Positions 26,662 through 35,201 of a stretch of 64,000 nt of DNA are shown here, piece by piece. The translations under genes were made by a program, and so were the position numbers. The DNA comes from a bacterium. GTDB taxonomy: Bacteria > Latescibacterota > Latescibacteria > Latescibacterales > Latescibacteraceae. The notes beneath the pieces were generated by a model, which was given only the letters and a program-made list of their open reading frames with translations, was not told the origin of the DNA and did no database searches. How positions within the stretch are numbered: position 1 is the stretch's first letter; every line of letters starts with the position of its first letter. The DNA is taken from positions 18,895 to 82,894 of the forward strand of contig JAJFUH010000135.1 in the NCBI GenBank assembly GCA_021372535.1, written 5' to 3'.

Positions 26662-26693
26662 GGGCTTTCCGTGAAAAACACCATGGAAAACCC
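26662..26693. terminator. Hairpin between convergent genes
   Basis: GGGCTTTCCGTG pairs with CACCATGGAAAACCC around AAAAA, with small mismatches. It begins at the stop codon of the barrel gene, 6 bases before the end of the convergent FN3 gene. There is no strong T tract, so it is at best a weak bidirectional terminator. Confidence 0.45.
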
Positions 26694-26699
26694 CAAACG

Positions 26700-27980
26700 T
26701 CACAGCCCTCCGGTGTTGACTACGAATGTTCCGATAGTACTTTCCGAATTGATCTCTTTTATCGTTATTGCCCCGACTCTCCAGTAATAGGTGTTGCCGC
26801 TGATGAGCGTTACATTACCGGCATAGGTAACCTGCGTAGTATTTTTATTGACCTCGGTATACCATATCTCGCCCCCGATACGTGATGATGTCAGAAACAG
26901 CACATATTTTGTCGCTCCCTCGACCGGCTCCCATGTAAACTGAGGATGATCGCCGATATACTGATAATTGATGGGGGAAACGAGACTGACCGGGGGGAGT
27001 ACCAGATCGCTGACTATCGACGAGGGAGTACTTTCCCAGTTTTCCTTGTCAACGGCGCTGATTCTGTAATAATACCGGACACCCACTTCGACATTGACAT
27101 CGACATAGTATTCCTGCGTAACGGATGTGACATACGAGCTGCTGCTGTCTTCGAGGCCGGTTGATGTCTGGGCGCGATAGATATTGTAATGTTTTATGTC
27201 CGGCTCGGTATTTTCTGACCAGAAGACATTGATTTTCGGTATGATATCGTTGACTGCGGAGATGTTGATGTTCGCAGGTGGTGAAGGGCTTGTGGTATTG
27301 AGCGGTTTCCCGTTGACCTGGTTTGAAAGGGCGCTTTCATTGCCGTTTTTATCGACCGCTGAAACTGCAAAGTAATAGATGATTTCGTAATCGAGATTTA
27401 TAATGGTGACAGAACTGTTTTCAACAAACTTCCGGTTTGCCGAGAGAGGATCGGCCTTTGCTCCGCCGCGCCAGTATACATTGTATCCTTTGAGATCATC
27501 CACCGTAATCGGAGTCCAGACGAGGCTTGCGGAGCCGTTGCCGATGGCTGACAACTGAAGATTCAAGGGAACCGGCGGAGGTGTAGTATCATTCTTGTCC
27601 TGGTATTTTCCCGTAACCTGAACGGAAAGGGAGCTTTCATTGTCCGATTCATCGATTGAAGAAACGGCAAAATAGTACGTTATATCGGATTTAAGGCCGG
27701 TAATGGCGGCGTTTGCGGATTCGGAAAATAGTTTATGAGAGGTTAGTGTATCGACTTCTGCCCCTTCATTCCAATACACATAGTATCCTTTTAACTCATC
27801 ATCTTTTACGGGTGACCAGGTTAAAAATACCGTTCCATTTTCCATGGATTTAATCGTCAGTTCAGCCGGAACAGGCGGAGAGGTGACATCGACAGAATTA
27901 TTGCTCGTTGAAGATGAACATCCGTAAAGTGCCGCAAGAGCACTGAAAATACACACTATGAGTAAAGTGTTTCTTGACAT
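26700..27980 (-). CDS. Lipoprotein with fibronectin type III domains
   Basis: A 426-residue exported protein with lipobox ALYGC at about residue 21. Three FN3 domains follow, each with the pattern PPxPxNLxxxxxxNGxxxLxWxPxxxxDLKGYNVYWR and YYFAVSAVDxxGNESxLS (about residues 35-130, 135-225 and 230-325). A fourth, more divergent domain (about 330-425) ends in TYYWRVGAI. No catalytic domain is present. The function is probably structural or binding, on the outer membrane or in the periplasm. It has its own good promoter and converges on the barrel gene. Its last domain resembles the extra domain on PilP, hinting at a shared surface assembly. Confidence 0.8.
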   Translation of the reverse strand: MSRNTLLIVCIFSALAALYGCSSSTSNNSVDVTSPPVPAELTIKSMENGTVFLTWSPVKDDELKGYYVYWNEGAEVDTLTSHKLFSESANAAITGLKSDITYYFAVSSIDESDNESSLSVQVTGKYQDKNDTTPPPVPLNLQLSAIGNGSASLVWTPITVDDLKGYNVYWRGGAKADPLSANRKFVENSSVTIINLDYEIIYYFAVSAVDKNGNESALSNQVNGKPLNTTSPSPPANINISAVNDIIPKINVFWSENTEPDIKHYNIYRAQTSTGLEDSSSSYVTSVTQEYYVDVNVEVGVRYYYRISAVDKENWESTPSSIVSDLVLPPVSLVSPINYQYIGDHPQFTWEPVEGATKYVLFLTSSRIGGEIWYTEVNKNTTQVTYAGNVTLISGNTYYWRVGAITIKEINSESTIGTFVVNTGGL

Positions 27981-28022
27981 ATATTATTCTCCGCTGTAAT
28001 GTGAGTTTTGTAAAGTATCTAT

Positions 28023-28051
28023 ATAATAGCTGATTATGCTCTGAATGTCAA
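28023..28051 (-). promoter_or_regulatory. sigma70-type promoter for the FN3 lipoprotein
   Basis: On the minus strand: TTGACA (28051-28046), a 17-base spacer, then TATTAT (28028-28023), 43 bases before the ATG at 27980. The -35 box is perfect and the -10 box 5/6. Confidence 0.7.
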
Positions 28052-28178
28052 TAAACCTTGCAAAAGGTTTTCCGGACAGAATGAAACTGGTTGAATGATA
28101 TTTCCGCCGTCAATTTTATATGCTTATGCCTGTTTAGAAGATGTAATCTCTGTTTTTTTACCGGGCCTTTACTGATAT

Positions 28179-28207
28179 TTGACAAAACAGGGATTCATGA
28201 ATATATT
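28179..28207 (+). promoter_or_regulatory. Strong sigma70-type promoter upstream of the TrmH-like gene
   Basis: TTGACA (28179-28184), a 17-base spacer, then TATATT (28202-28207): a perfect -35 box and a 5/6 -10 box. The predicted start near 28214 leaves a leader of about 150 bases before the ATG. Confidence 0.72.
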
Positions 28208-28248
28208 CCGCATGACCGGAGAGAGTAAAATATCCGAAGAAAATGGGG

Positions 28249-28287
28249 TGACCGGCCGTCGAATGCGTATCCGTCCGAAGCCGGTCA
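28249..28287 (+). promoter_or_regulatory. Stable hairpin in the mRNA leader of the TrmH-like gene
   Basis: TGACCGGC (28249-28256) pairs perfectly with GCCGGTCA (28280-28287) around a 23-base loop. It lies inside the predicted 5' leader, followed by CATGCATGACCATG, which offers further pairings. It fits no riboswitch class whose consensus I could recall. It may be a regulatory leader or a small RNA. Confidence 0.4.
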
Positions 28288-28365
28288 GCACCATAGGCTG
28301 CTCATGCATGACCATGTGATAATTAAGGGAAATCGACTAACTGTTACATCCGTGACGGGAATACT

Positions 28366-29181
28366 ATGACTGATTTTCATGTAAATAGTTCTGGATTCAG
28401 GAATAGAGCTCTTGATATCAACAGCCCGGCAAATCCGAAATTCCGGCTATGGAAAACACTCATCGGGAGCCGCGGTATAAAACGTTCCGGGTATGCGCTC
28501 GTTTCTGGTGCAAAAATTGTCCCCGAGATGCTGCGTTTACGTCCCGGTATTGCGGAAGGTCTGATTTGCAACGCCCGTGATGACAGACACCTTGCGGATA
28601 TTCCACCGGATATTCCGCAGTACAGCCTCAGCGGTGAATTGTTCCGTGAGCTCGATGTTCACGGCACTGCATTTCCGCTGCTCCTTGTGAAAACACCCGA
28701 AATCCCGTCTCATGAGCCTGACGGGTGTTCGGACGGCATTTCTCTGCTGGTTCCTTTCCAGGATCCGGGAAATGTTGGCGCGGTTATCCGCTCGGCGGCA
28801 GCCTTCGGTGTTAAGAGCGTTGTTTTACTCGAGGAAGCCGCTTTACCATTTCACCCGAAAAGTATACGGGCCGGCGGCACTTCGATATTTCTCGTTACCT
28901 ATACAGAGGGGCCTTCAATCCATAAGCTCGATGCCATGGATATCCCGATTGTCGCTCTTGCTGCAGACGGCGTTCCCCTCGACAAATTCAGATTTCCCGG
29001 GAAATTTGCTCTTTTACCCGGACTTGAAGGACCGGGTATGCCGGAGAATGTTCCGGCCGATTTTACCGTTTCGATCCCCATGGAACGGGATGTGGAAAGC
29101 CTGAACGCCGCTGTTGCCGCTTCCATTATACTGTTCGAATACCGGCAGAGAATGCGTTCGGAAAACCGCAGGGGTAAATAA
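28366..29181 (+). CDS. SpoU/TrmH-family RNA 2'-O-ribose methyltransferase
   Basis: SPOUT-fold methyltransferase using S-adenosylmethionine to 2'-O-methylate rRNA or tRNA. It is 271 residues. The N-terminal substrate-binding domain (about 1-115) is L30e-like but divergent. The catalytic domain carries motif 1 (DPGNVGAVIRSAAAFG), motif 2 (LLPGLEGPGMP) and motif 3 (ESLNAAVAASIILFEYR), with the Asn, Arg and knot residues in place. Length and layout fit RlmB/TrmH-like rRNA methyltransferases, but the exact site cannot be assigned. It is preceded by a strong promoter and a structured leader; no operon partner downstream. Confidence 0.88.
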   Translation: MTDFHVNSSGFRNRALDINSPANPKFRLWKTLIGSRGIKRSGYALVSGAKIVPEMLRLRPGIAEGLICNARDDRHLADIPPDIPQYSLSGELFRELDVHGTAFPLLLVKTPEIPSHEPDGCSDGISLLVPFQDPGNVGAVIRSAAAFGVKSVVLLEEAALPFHPKSIRAGGTSIFLVTYTEGPSIHKLDAMDIPIVALAADGVPLDKFRFPGKFALLPGLEGPGMPENVPADFTVSIPMERDVESLNAAVAASIILFEYRQRMRSENRRGK

Positions 29182-29195
29182 TAGTTTTAACTATT

Positions 29196-29323
29196 TGCGT
29201 TTTGTGTCCTTGTGGTGAAATATTTGTATGAATAATAACCCGCATGACCATAGAAGGTCACAACGAAGGATGAAAAAGCATATTCAAATAAATTATAGAT
29301 TTTCTCCGTGTCTCCGTGGTTAA
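29196..29323 (+). repeat. Pair of short dispersed repeats
   Basis: TGCGTTTTGTGTCCTTGTGG (29196-29215) and TTTCTCCGTGTCTCCGTGG (29300-29318) flank about 80 bases of unremarkable sequence. The second is nearly the reverse complement of the repeat at 4923-4944. They are short, non-coding and confined to intergenic DNA in this window. Confidence 0.4.
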
Positions 29324-29363
29324 ATTTTATTATGAATATTTCCAGATAAATCCGGGTTAAAAA

Positions 29364-29709
29364 ATGAGGGGTTGCCATAAATCTTTACATAAGACCCCCC
29401 AAAATCCACGATGAATTGTATTGTAATACATTGATTATAAATAGAATATAGACCATTAAAGCCTGTGAATTTATAAACCCGTTGAAAAGCCCCACGGTCA
29501 CAACCGGTTTTCGGAAAAAGAATGGGTGCTGTCCGAGCGAGCCGAAGGCTCGTGAGTTCACACATTCCCGAAAAACGGGCAGTGAACGGGGGAAAAGGCT
29601 TTTCACGAGGTGCCCTTTCCTTGGTTACTTCCTTTGGGCACGCAAAGGAAGTAACATCTAAAAAAAGTGTTCTTAAAAAAAATGGGTGGTTGCCAGCCAT
29701 AAATCTTTA
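29364..29709 (+). repeat. Composite intergenic element bounded by direct repeats
   Basis: Left boundary ATGAGGGGTTGCCATAAATC (29364-29383, continuing TTTA) and right boundary ATGGGTGGTTGCCAGCCATA (29682-29701, continuing AATCTTTA) are imperfect direct repeats. Between them lie GAGCC/GGCTC and CCCG/CGGG hairpins and a long palindrome. The body has no convincing ORF. This looks like a small non-autonomous mobile or REP-like element. Confidence 0.45.
29624..29655. repeat. Perfect 13-base-pair palindrome
   Basis: GTTACTTCCTTTG (29624-29636), loop GGCACG, CAAAGGAAGTAAC (29643-29655). The arms are perfect and the loop is six bases. Similar TTACTT-rich palindromes occur as dispersed intergenic repeats in many bacteria. 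It is not followed by a T tract. Confidence 0.7.
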
Positions 29710-29799
29710 TTATTGCTTTTATAATAATTTTTACTCATATTTATTGTTAAATGATTATTTTGTGTTTTAAATGCATTTTAAAAATGAAACTGGTGGAAT

Positions 29800-30768
29800 A
29801 TGCTCAATCGGACTGATAAGTTTGTCGTATATCTCGATATTGATACCCTTGAGTATATGTATCTTGATTATACCAATGAGCGTTCGTATCCGGTGATGAA
29901 GAAGCTCTATGCGCTTTTACATGAAGGTTTTGTTAATAACTGGCTGCTTGTGCCGCTTTCTATGGATTTTATACTGGCATTTATCAAGGACAATCGGATT
30001 GACCAGCAGTTTTTGAATATGATGGGCGGAATTGGGCAGATCCAGTTTCACCAGCGTTTTACGCTTAAAACCCTTCAGCTTATCAGAATTATTAATTCGT
30101 TTTTCGAAAACACATATACGAAACCCATGTGGCGGGATGCATTTGTGCGCAATCCCGATGAACGGTATACACCCGGATTCAACAAATATGGTTCCATCAG
30201 CGCTCAAAATGCCTTGACTGCTCTTGAACGCGAGAAGAAAACATCTCAGATATACCAGTTCATCGAGAGCTATAAGGTCGGGAAACAGGTAGACAGCCTT
30301 GCCGGTCTTCATTTCAGGTCTCTCTGGGAGGAATTCCCCGATCTTATAATTCCGTATCTGCCGGCTGTCGGCACGCCGCAGGTTCACATGAACAAGTTTC
30401 TCGAATACGAATACATCAAGGATATTCCTGAATTTCACATTCTCTCGAATGTGCTCTATCCGCTGCTCGATGCGTACGGCATCGAGGAAGTCGAGGCAGG
30501 CAAGCGCGACAGTGAGCTCCTCGCGGCGGAAACAATCGCCTCATACATGCCATACTGCCATTTTTATGTGACAAATGTCGATATTGCCGAGCTTATCAAC
30601 ATGAACGGTATTAACGACATTTATAATGTGCGTGTATACGATCATAACGAAAGTTCACTTTATAAACTTATTCATGATATTACGGAACGATTTAAAGCCC
30701 AGAGCAAATTCGTCGAGGGCGATGCAAAAAGCCAGACAATATTCAGAAAAGGGCTTTCCAAGCTTTGA
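29800..30768 (+). CDS. Uncharacterised protein, possibly PIN-like
   Basis: 322 residues, predicted soluble, no signal peptide. I do not recognise the family. The N terminus VVYLDIDTLEYMYLDYT has an acidic strand like the first motif of PIN-like nucleases. The C-terminal part (YMPYCHFYVTNVDIAELINM) resembles the strand with an acidic residue that closes a PIN active site (compare the ADxFVTxD pattern). The middle is helical and rich in aromatic residues (about 80-230). A ribosome site GGTGG lies just before the ATG. It precedes mfd by 88 bases on the same strand. A nuclease or degenerate PIN role is a guess from motifs only. Confidence 0.55.
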   Translation: MLNRTDKFVVYLDIDTLEYMYLDYTNERSYPVMKKLYALLHEGFVNNWLLVPLSMDFILAFIKDNRIDQQFLNMMGGIGQIQFHQRFTLKTLQLIRIINSFFENTYTKPMWRDAFVRNPDERYTPGFNKYGSISAQNALTALEREKKTSQIYQFIESYKVGKQVDSLAGLHFRSLWEEFPDLIIPYLPAVGTPQVHMNKFLEYEYIKDIPEFHILSNVLYPLLDAYGIEEVEAGKRDSELLAAETIASYMPYCHFYVTNVDIAELINMNGINDIYNVRVYDHNESSLYKLIHDITERFKAQSKFVEGDAKSQTIFRKGLSKL

Positions 30769-30856
30769 TATCATTCGCTCTTGTGACAGGGCGCAGGACA
30801 ATTTACATCCTTTCTGGTTCATAATCTTGACTCACACGTTTCTCCCTCAGACATAG

Positions 30857-33800
30857 ATGTTACAGTCAATCCTCACGCAATATAAAGATAACCCGACGCT
30901 GCAGGCCTCACTTGAGTCGCTGCTGAGCTCACGGCGGATTGCCGTCCATGGCCTGGGCGGATCATCCTCCGCTTTTCTGGCTTCCGTGATTCATTCCGAA
31001 TTGAACACAACGAAACGACGTTCTCTGCTGGTCATTCTTCCGACAGAAGAGGAAACGGAGGTTTTCCGCGATGACATGGAAAACATCCTGGGCCGTGACC
31101 TCATTAAATACTTCCCCGAGCGCGACACGAATCCCTACGAGCACAGCGACAGTCATATCGAGGTCAGATGTCAGCGTCTGGAAACTCTCGATGCCCTCGA
31201 GCGCGGCCGTGTAAATATCGTCGTCTCGTCGGTCAGAGGGATTCACGATCCAGCGACTCCGCCCGGTCTTGTATCCCTTGTCAGTGTCGATGTCGTGAAA
31301 GGAAGCAGGGTCAGTTTCGATGATTTTGTCCGGTCGCTTGTGTTCAAGGGGTTCAAACGTACCAACACGGTGAATGCCGCCGGTCAGGTTGCTGTCAGGG
31401 GAGGGATTGTGGATATTTTCCCCTTCGGAGGCGAGGTCCCTTACCGTGTGGAATTCTGGGGAGATGAGATAGAATCTGTCCGTATCTTCTCGACTTCCAC
31501 CCAGCGTTCCCTCGAACAGGTCGCCGGATTCAGAATAATACCTCCCGATGAGTTTATTACCGAAGCCGGGCTGAATACCGATGATGAACGCCGCATCAGT
31601 CTTGCCGAAAAGAATGCGGGCGTCAGTCTCGATCGTATCAGGGGCTCTTTTGATGGCCGCGACAGGCCGGAGGGTATCGAACAGTATCTCTATCTCGTAT
31701 TCGGTTCACGGGCTTCCCTTGTCCGGTATTTCCCCGATGATACGGTGGTGATGGTATTCGATCCCGGCCGGTGTATGGAGGAGCTTGAAAAACGTCTCGA
31801 TCATGCGTGGATACTCTGGGAGCGTCAGCGTCATGAAGACCCGGATATTGTCTCCCCCGAGTATTTATATGAAAAGCCCGTGACATTCATGGCGGGTCTT
31901 GAGCGGATGCTGTATATCGAGAACTGTTATCTCCGTCCCCCGGACAGAGAAGTAATCGAATTCAATATCACTCCTTCGCGGCAGTATCAGGGGAACATTG
32001 ACGAGGTAAAACAAGACATCCGGAAGGCCCGCGCTTCGGGATTGTCATGTCATATTGCCTGCGACAATACCGGCCAGGTCGATCGCCTTAACGAGCTTCT
32101 CGACGATTCGATGGGTGAATATTCCGCATTTGTTGCGCGGCTTTCGGGGGGATTTGTCGATCCGGCAACGGGCATCTCACTCTTTACCGATCACGAAATT
32201 TTCAGCAGGTACAGGAGACGTATCCGTTACCGTCGTTTCAAGGATGGCGTTCCGATACCCGATTTCAGGTCGCTGAAGATTGGTGATTTCGTTGTCCATA
32301 TCGATTATGGCATCGGTAAATACATGGGTCTCAGACGGTTGCAGGTCGGCGGAGCGGAATCCGACTGTCTCCTGATTCACTATCAGGGCGATGACAAGCT
32401 CTTTCTTCCCGTGGATCAGTTGAAGCGGCTGAAAAAATTCACCTCCGAAGAGGGCGTGTTCCCCGTAGTCAGCAAACTCGGTGGAACGGCCTGGGACAAG
32501 CTCAAAGAGCGTACCAAGAAATCCATCGAACGGATGGCTAAAGACCTTCTCAGGCTTTACGCCGAGCGGAAAGCGTATTCCGGTCATGCGTTCAATCCCG
32601 ACAGGATGATGCTTCAGGAGCTTGTCGGTTCGTTTATTTTTGAGGATACACCCGATCAGAAGCGGTCATGGGAAGATGTTCGCGCCGACATGGAAAATTC
32701 CTCTCCCATGGACAGGCTTATCTGCGGAGATGTCGGTTTCGGAAAGACCGAGATCGCTGTCCGGGCTTCTTTCATGGCCGTGCTGGATGGTATGCAGGTT
32801 GTTATCCTCGTACCGACGACGATTCTTGCGGACCAGCATGACGAAACCTTCAGGGAACGTCTTGCCGATTTTCCGGTTAAAGTCGATTCTCTGTCTCGTT
32901 TCCGCTCGGCGAAGGAGCAGAAGGACATTTTAAACCGTCTCGCGGTGGGAGATATCGATATTATCATCGGAACGCACCGTCTTCTTTCCGGGGATGTTCA
33001 CCTCAGGAAACTGGGACTTCTCATAATCGACGAGGAGCAGCGCTTCGGTGTCAGGCACAAGGAGCGGATCAAACAGCTCCGCCGTAATGTCGATGTGCTC
33101 GCCATGAGCGCCACGCCGATTCCGAGAACGCTCAATTTATCCCTTTCCGGCGCCCGCGATATCTCGTTTATCACAACTCCGCCTCCTGACCGGTACAGCG
33201 TACATACCGAAATCATACCCTTCGAGGAACGGCATATCGTGGAAGCGATCATGAGAGAAGTAGACCGCGGCGGCCAGATATATTTCGTTCATAACCGGGT
33301 GCGGTCCATCGAGGCCATGACACGGTATCTGATAAAGCTTCTGCCCAATGTGACCTTCGGAATGGCTCACGGTCAGCTGCCGGAAAAAGAACTCGAACGG
33401 GTGATGCGCGATTTTCATCATGGCAAATTCCAGGTTCTTGTCTCGACCATGATTATCGAGAACGGTCTCGACATTCCCTCGGTCAATACGATTATTATCA
33501 ACCGGGCCGATACATTCGGTCTTTCCCAGTTGTACCAGCTTCGCGGGAGGGTTGGACGGTCGAACAGGAGGGCATATGCCTATCTCCTTGTTCCGCCGAA
33601 GGTTCCCCTTTCCAAGATTGCGCGGCAGCGACTGCGGATCATCGAGGAATTTGCGGAGCTCGGCAGTGGTTTCAAGATAGCGATGCGTGATCTTGAAATC
33701 CGCGGCGCGGGAAATATTCTCGGTACGGAACAGTCCGGCTTCATCGCTTCCGTAGGCTTCGATCTGTATTCCGAGCTTTTACGTGAAACCGTTGCCGAGC

Positions 33801-34270
33801 TGAGAGGTGAAAGAATTAGTAAACCGCCGGAAGTTGAAATGAAAGTGAAAGTCGATTCTTTCATACCGGAAAGTTATATACCGGATTCGAATGAACGGGT
33901 GGTATTTTACAGGAGACTGTCCGAAACTGTTACACTTCAACAGGTTGAGGCGATAGAGGAAGAGCTGAAGGACCGTTTTGGTCGTCCGGAGAATCCGGTA
34001 AGAAACCTGCTCGATATCACCTATATCCGTCATTATGCCTCTCTGCTCAATGTGTCGGAAGTAACGCTCAGGGATCATGAGGTGAGCATGTTTATGCCCG
34101 AGGGAATAGGGGTGACACGCAGCGCCATAGAAGAGATGGTTAAAAAATCGCCTGTGAAATTACTGTTCTCCTCCGGCACTGATGGGATGACAGTTTCGTT
34201 TGTTTTTCCCGAGGAAAACGATGGCGCTCTTTCCGGTTTTAAAAAGGTCTTGCAGGTAATAACCAAATAA
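30857..34270 (+). CDS. mfd: Transcription-repair coupling factor Mfd
   Basis: ATP-dependent DNA translocase that removes stalled RNA polymerase and recruits UvrA. It is 1137 residues, normal length. The N-terminal UvrB-like part spans about 1-340. A CarD-like RNA-polymerase interaction domain lies around 475-545 (FVVHIDYGIGKYMGL, YQGDDKLFLPVDQL). The helicase core has Walker A GDVGFGKTE at 624-632, DEEQ at 725-728, SATPIPRTLNL, and motifs V-VI with ENGLDIPSVNTIIINRAD and QLRGRVGRSNRRAYAYL. A C-terminal TRCF domain follows (SFIPESYIPDSNERVVFYRRL). No clear Shine-Dalgarno sequence precedes the ATG, but the start agrees with family length. It is followed by two parvulin genes. Confidence 0.97.
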   Translation: MLQSILTQYKDNPTLQASLESLLSSRRIAVHGLGGSSSAFLASVIHSELNTTKRRSLLVILPTEEETEVFRDDMENILGRDLIKYFPERDTNPYEHSDSHIEVRCQRLETLDALERGRVNIVVSSVRGIHDPATPPGLVSLVSVDVVKGSRVSFDDFVRSLVFKGFKRTNTVNAAGQVAVRGGIVDIFPFGGEVPYRVEFWGDEIESVRIFSTSTQRSLEQVAGFRIIPPDEFITEAGLNTDDERRISLAEKNAGVSLDRIRGSFDGRDRPEGIEQYLYLVFGSRASLVRYFPDDTVVMVFDPGRCMEELEKRLDHAWILWERQRHEDPDIVSPEYLYEKPVTFMAGLERMLYIENCYLRPPDREVIEFNITPSRQYQGNIDEVKQDIRKARASGLSCHIACDNTGQVDRLNELLDDSMGEYSAFVARLSGGFVDPATGISLFTDHEIFSRYRRRIRYRRFKDGVPIPDFRSLKIGDFVVHIDYGIGKYMGLRRLQVGGAESDCLLIHYQGDDKLFLPVDQLKRLKKFTSEEGVFPVVSKLGGTAWDKLKERTKKSIERMAKDLLRLYAERKAYSGHAFNPDRMMLQELVGSFIFEDTPDQKRSWEDVRADMENSSPMDRLICGDVGFGKTEIAVRASFMAVLDGMQVVILVPTTILADQHDETFRERLADFPVKVDSLSRFRSAKEQKDILNRLAVGDIDIIIGTHRLLSGDVHLRKLGLLIIDEEQRFGVRHKERIKQLRRNVDVLAMSATPIPRTLNLSLSGARDISFITTPPPDRYSVHTEIIPFEERHIVEAIMREVDRGGQIYFVHNRVRSIEAMTRYLIKLLPNVTFGMAHGQLPEKELERVMRDFHHGKFQVLVSTMIIENGLDIPSVNTIIINRADTFGLSQLYQLRGRVGRSNRRAYAYLLVPPKVPLSKIARQRLRIIEEFAELGSGFKIAMRDLEIRGAGNILGTEQSGFIASVGFDLYSELLRETVAELRGERISKPPEVEMKVKVDSFIPESYIPDSNERVVFYRRLSETVTLQQVEAIEEELKDRFGRPENPVRNLLDITYIRHYASLLNVSEVTLRDHEVSMFMPEGIGVTRSAIEEMVKKSPVKLLFSSGTDGMTVSFVFPEENDGALSGFKKVLQVITK

Positions 34271-34338
34271 ATTATTATTAATACATGGAATAATGATGAT
34301 ATATTTGTAAAATGACCCCATGTAAAAAGGACAGTAAA

Positions 34339-35187
34339 ATGAACATGCGATTGATTTTCGCATTTGAAGTACTGTTTCTTGTGATAATTTACGGCGGTTG
34401 TTCCGCTGGCAATGAAAAAAGCGATACCCGCGAACGCGTATATGCCAAGGTGAACGGCGCCCGGTTGACCGAGTCGGATATGAAAGCGCTGGTCCCCGGA
34501 GATGTGTATGATAAAATGACCGAAATGCACAAAAGCGAAGTTGTCAAGGGATGGGCGAAGAATGAGGTTCTTTATCAGGAAGCCCTGAGGCGGAACATTG
34601 ATAAGGATCCCATGATTGCGCGGATACTGGAAAACTCGAAACGGAATCTGCTCGTGAATGAGTTGCTTGAACGGATTTTTGCTGATATTAAAGCCCCCAG
34701 TGATGATGAACTGAAGGATTACTACAATAAACGCAAAGATTATTTTGTTCTGCCCGATAATGAATATAAAATTCGCTATGCGCTTTTCGACAGCAGAGAG
34801 ATCGTTGATGATTTCTGGAAAAAGGTCAAGCTCGGGAGCAGTTTTTCCGATCTGGCGCAGAAAATGTCGAAAGACCCCAGTTTTCAGAATGGAGGCGATT
34901 TGGGGATAGTAAGCGAAGAAATGATCGAACCGGAAGTATGGAAAGCAATCATTGTTACCTATAAAAAACTGGGCATTGTCAAGATATCCGACCCGTTCAG
35001 TGTGAGTGGCGGCTGGGCGTGTCTCATTATCGACGAGATATACGAACAGGGTAGTGTCAAGCCGTTCGAAGCCGTCCGCGACCAGGTTCGCGAGATGTAT
35101 ATTGTTGAAAAACGTGAAGAAGTCAAAAATGAATTTATTGAACAGTTGAGTCAGAAAGCCAAAATAACCTACGAATCAGTAAAATAA
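34339..35187 (+). CDS. PrsA/SurA-like peptidyl-prolyl isomerase, predicted lipoprotein
   Basis: Periplasmic folding factor, 282 residues. The signal peptide ends in IYGGC, a good lipobox. An N-terminal chaperone-type helical region (RVYAKVNGARLTESDMKAL, residues about 35-135) precedes a divergent parvulin domain (about 150-245: KVKLGSSFSDLAQKMSKDPS, GGDLGIVSEEMI) and a C-terminal helix (VRDQVREMYIVEKREEVKNE). The ATG at 34339 has AAAGGA upstream and starts directly before the signal peptide; a longer frame from 34312 would add nine polar residues. Parvulin core motifs are weaker than in the next gene, so isomerase activity is uncertain. It is part of the unit mfd - this gene - surA. Confidence 0.83.
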   Translation: MNMRLIFAFEVLFLVIIYGGCSAGNEKSDTRERVYAKVNGARLTESDMKALVPGDVYDKMTEMHKSEVVKGWAKNEVLYQEALRRNIDKDPMIARILENSKRNLLVNELLERIFADIKAPSDDELKDYYNKRKDYFVLPDNEYKIRYALFDSREIVDDFWKKVKLGSSFSDLAQKMSKDPSFQNGGDLGIVSEEMIEPEVWKAIIVTYKKLGIVKISDPFSVSGGWACLIIDEIYEQGSVKPFEAVRDQVREMYIVEKREEVKNEFIEQLSQKAKITYESVK

Positions 35188-35201
35188 GTGAGTCCGATAT
35201 T

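Larger units (their letters stand above)
27981..28365. other. 385-base divergent intergenic region
   Basis: Separates the FN3 lipoprotein (minus) from the TrmH-like gene (plus). It contains one promoter for each direction. The plus-strand transcript would carry a leader of about 150 bases with a strong stem at 28249-28287. No ORF was supported. Confidence 0.6.
29182..29799. other. 618-base repeat-rich intergenic region
   Basis: No gene supported. From left to right it holds a 16-base palindrome after the methyltransferase stop (29180-29195), two CCGTG/CTTGTGG-type repeat fragments (29196-29223 and 29300-29323), a composite element bounded by related direct repeats (29364-29709) with a perfect 13-base-pair palindrome (29624-29655), and an AT-rich stretch before the next gene that probably holds its promoter. 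Confidence 0.6.

Noticed and set aside
28214-28365. SRP RNA, preQ1, SAM or cobalamin riboswitch in the TrmH-like leader
   Set aside because: None of the conserved cores I could recall (for example GGAAGGAAGCAG of SRP RNA or the B12 box) is present; kept only as an unclassified structured leader.
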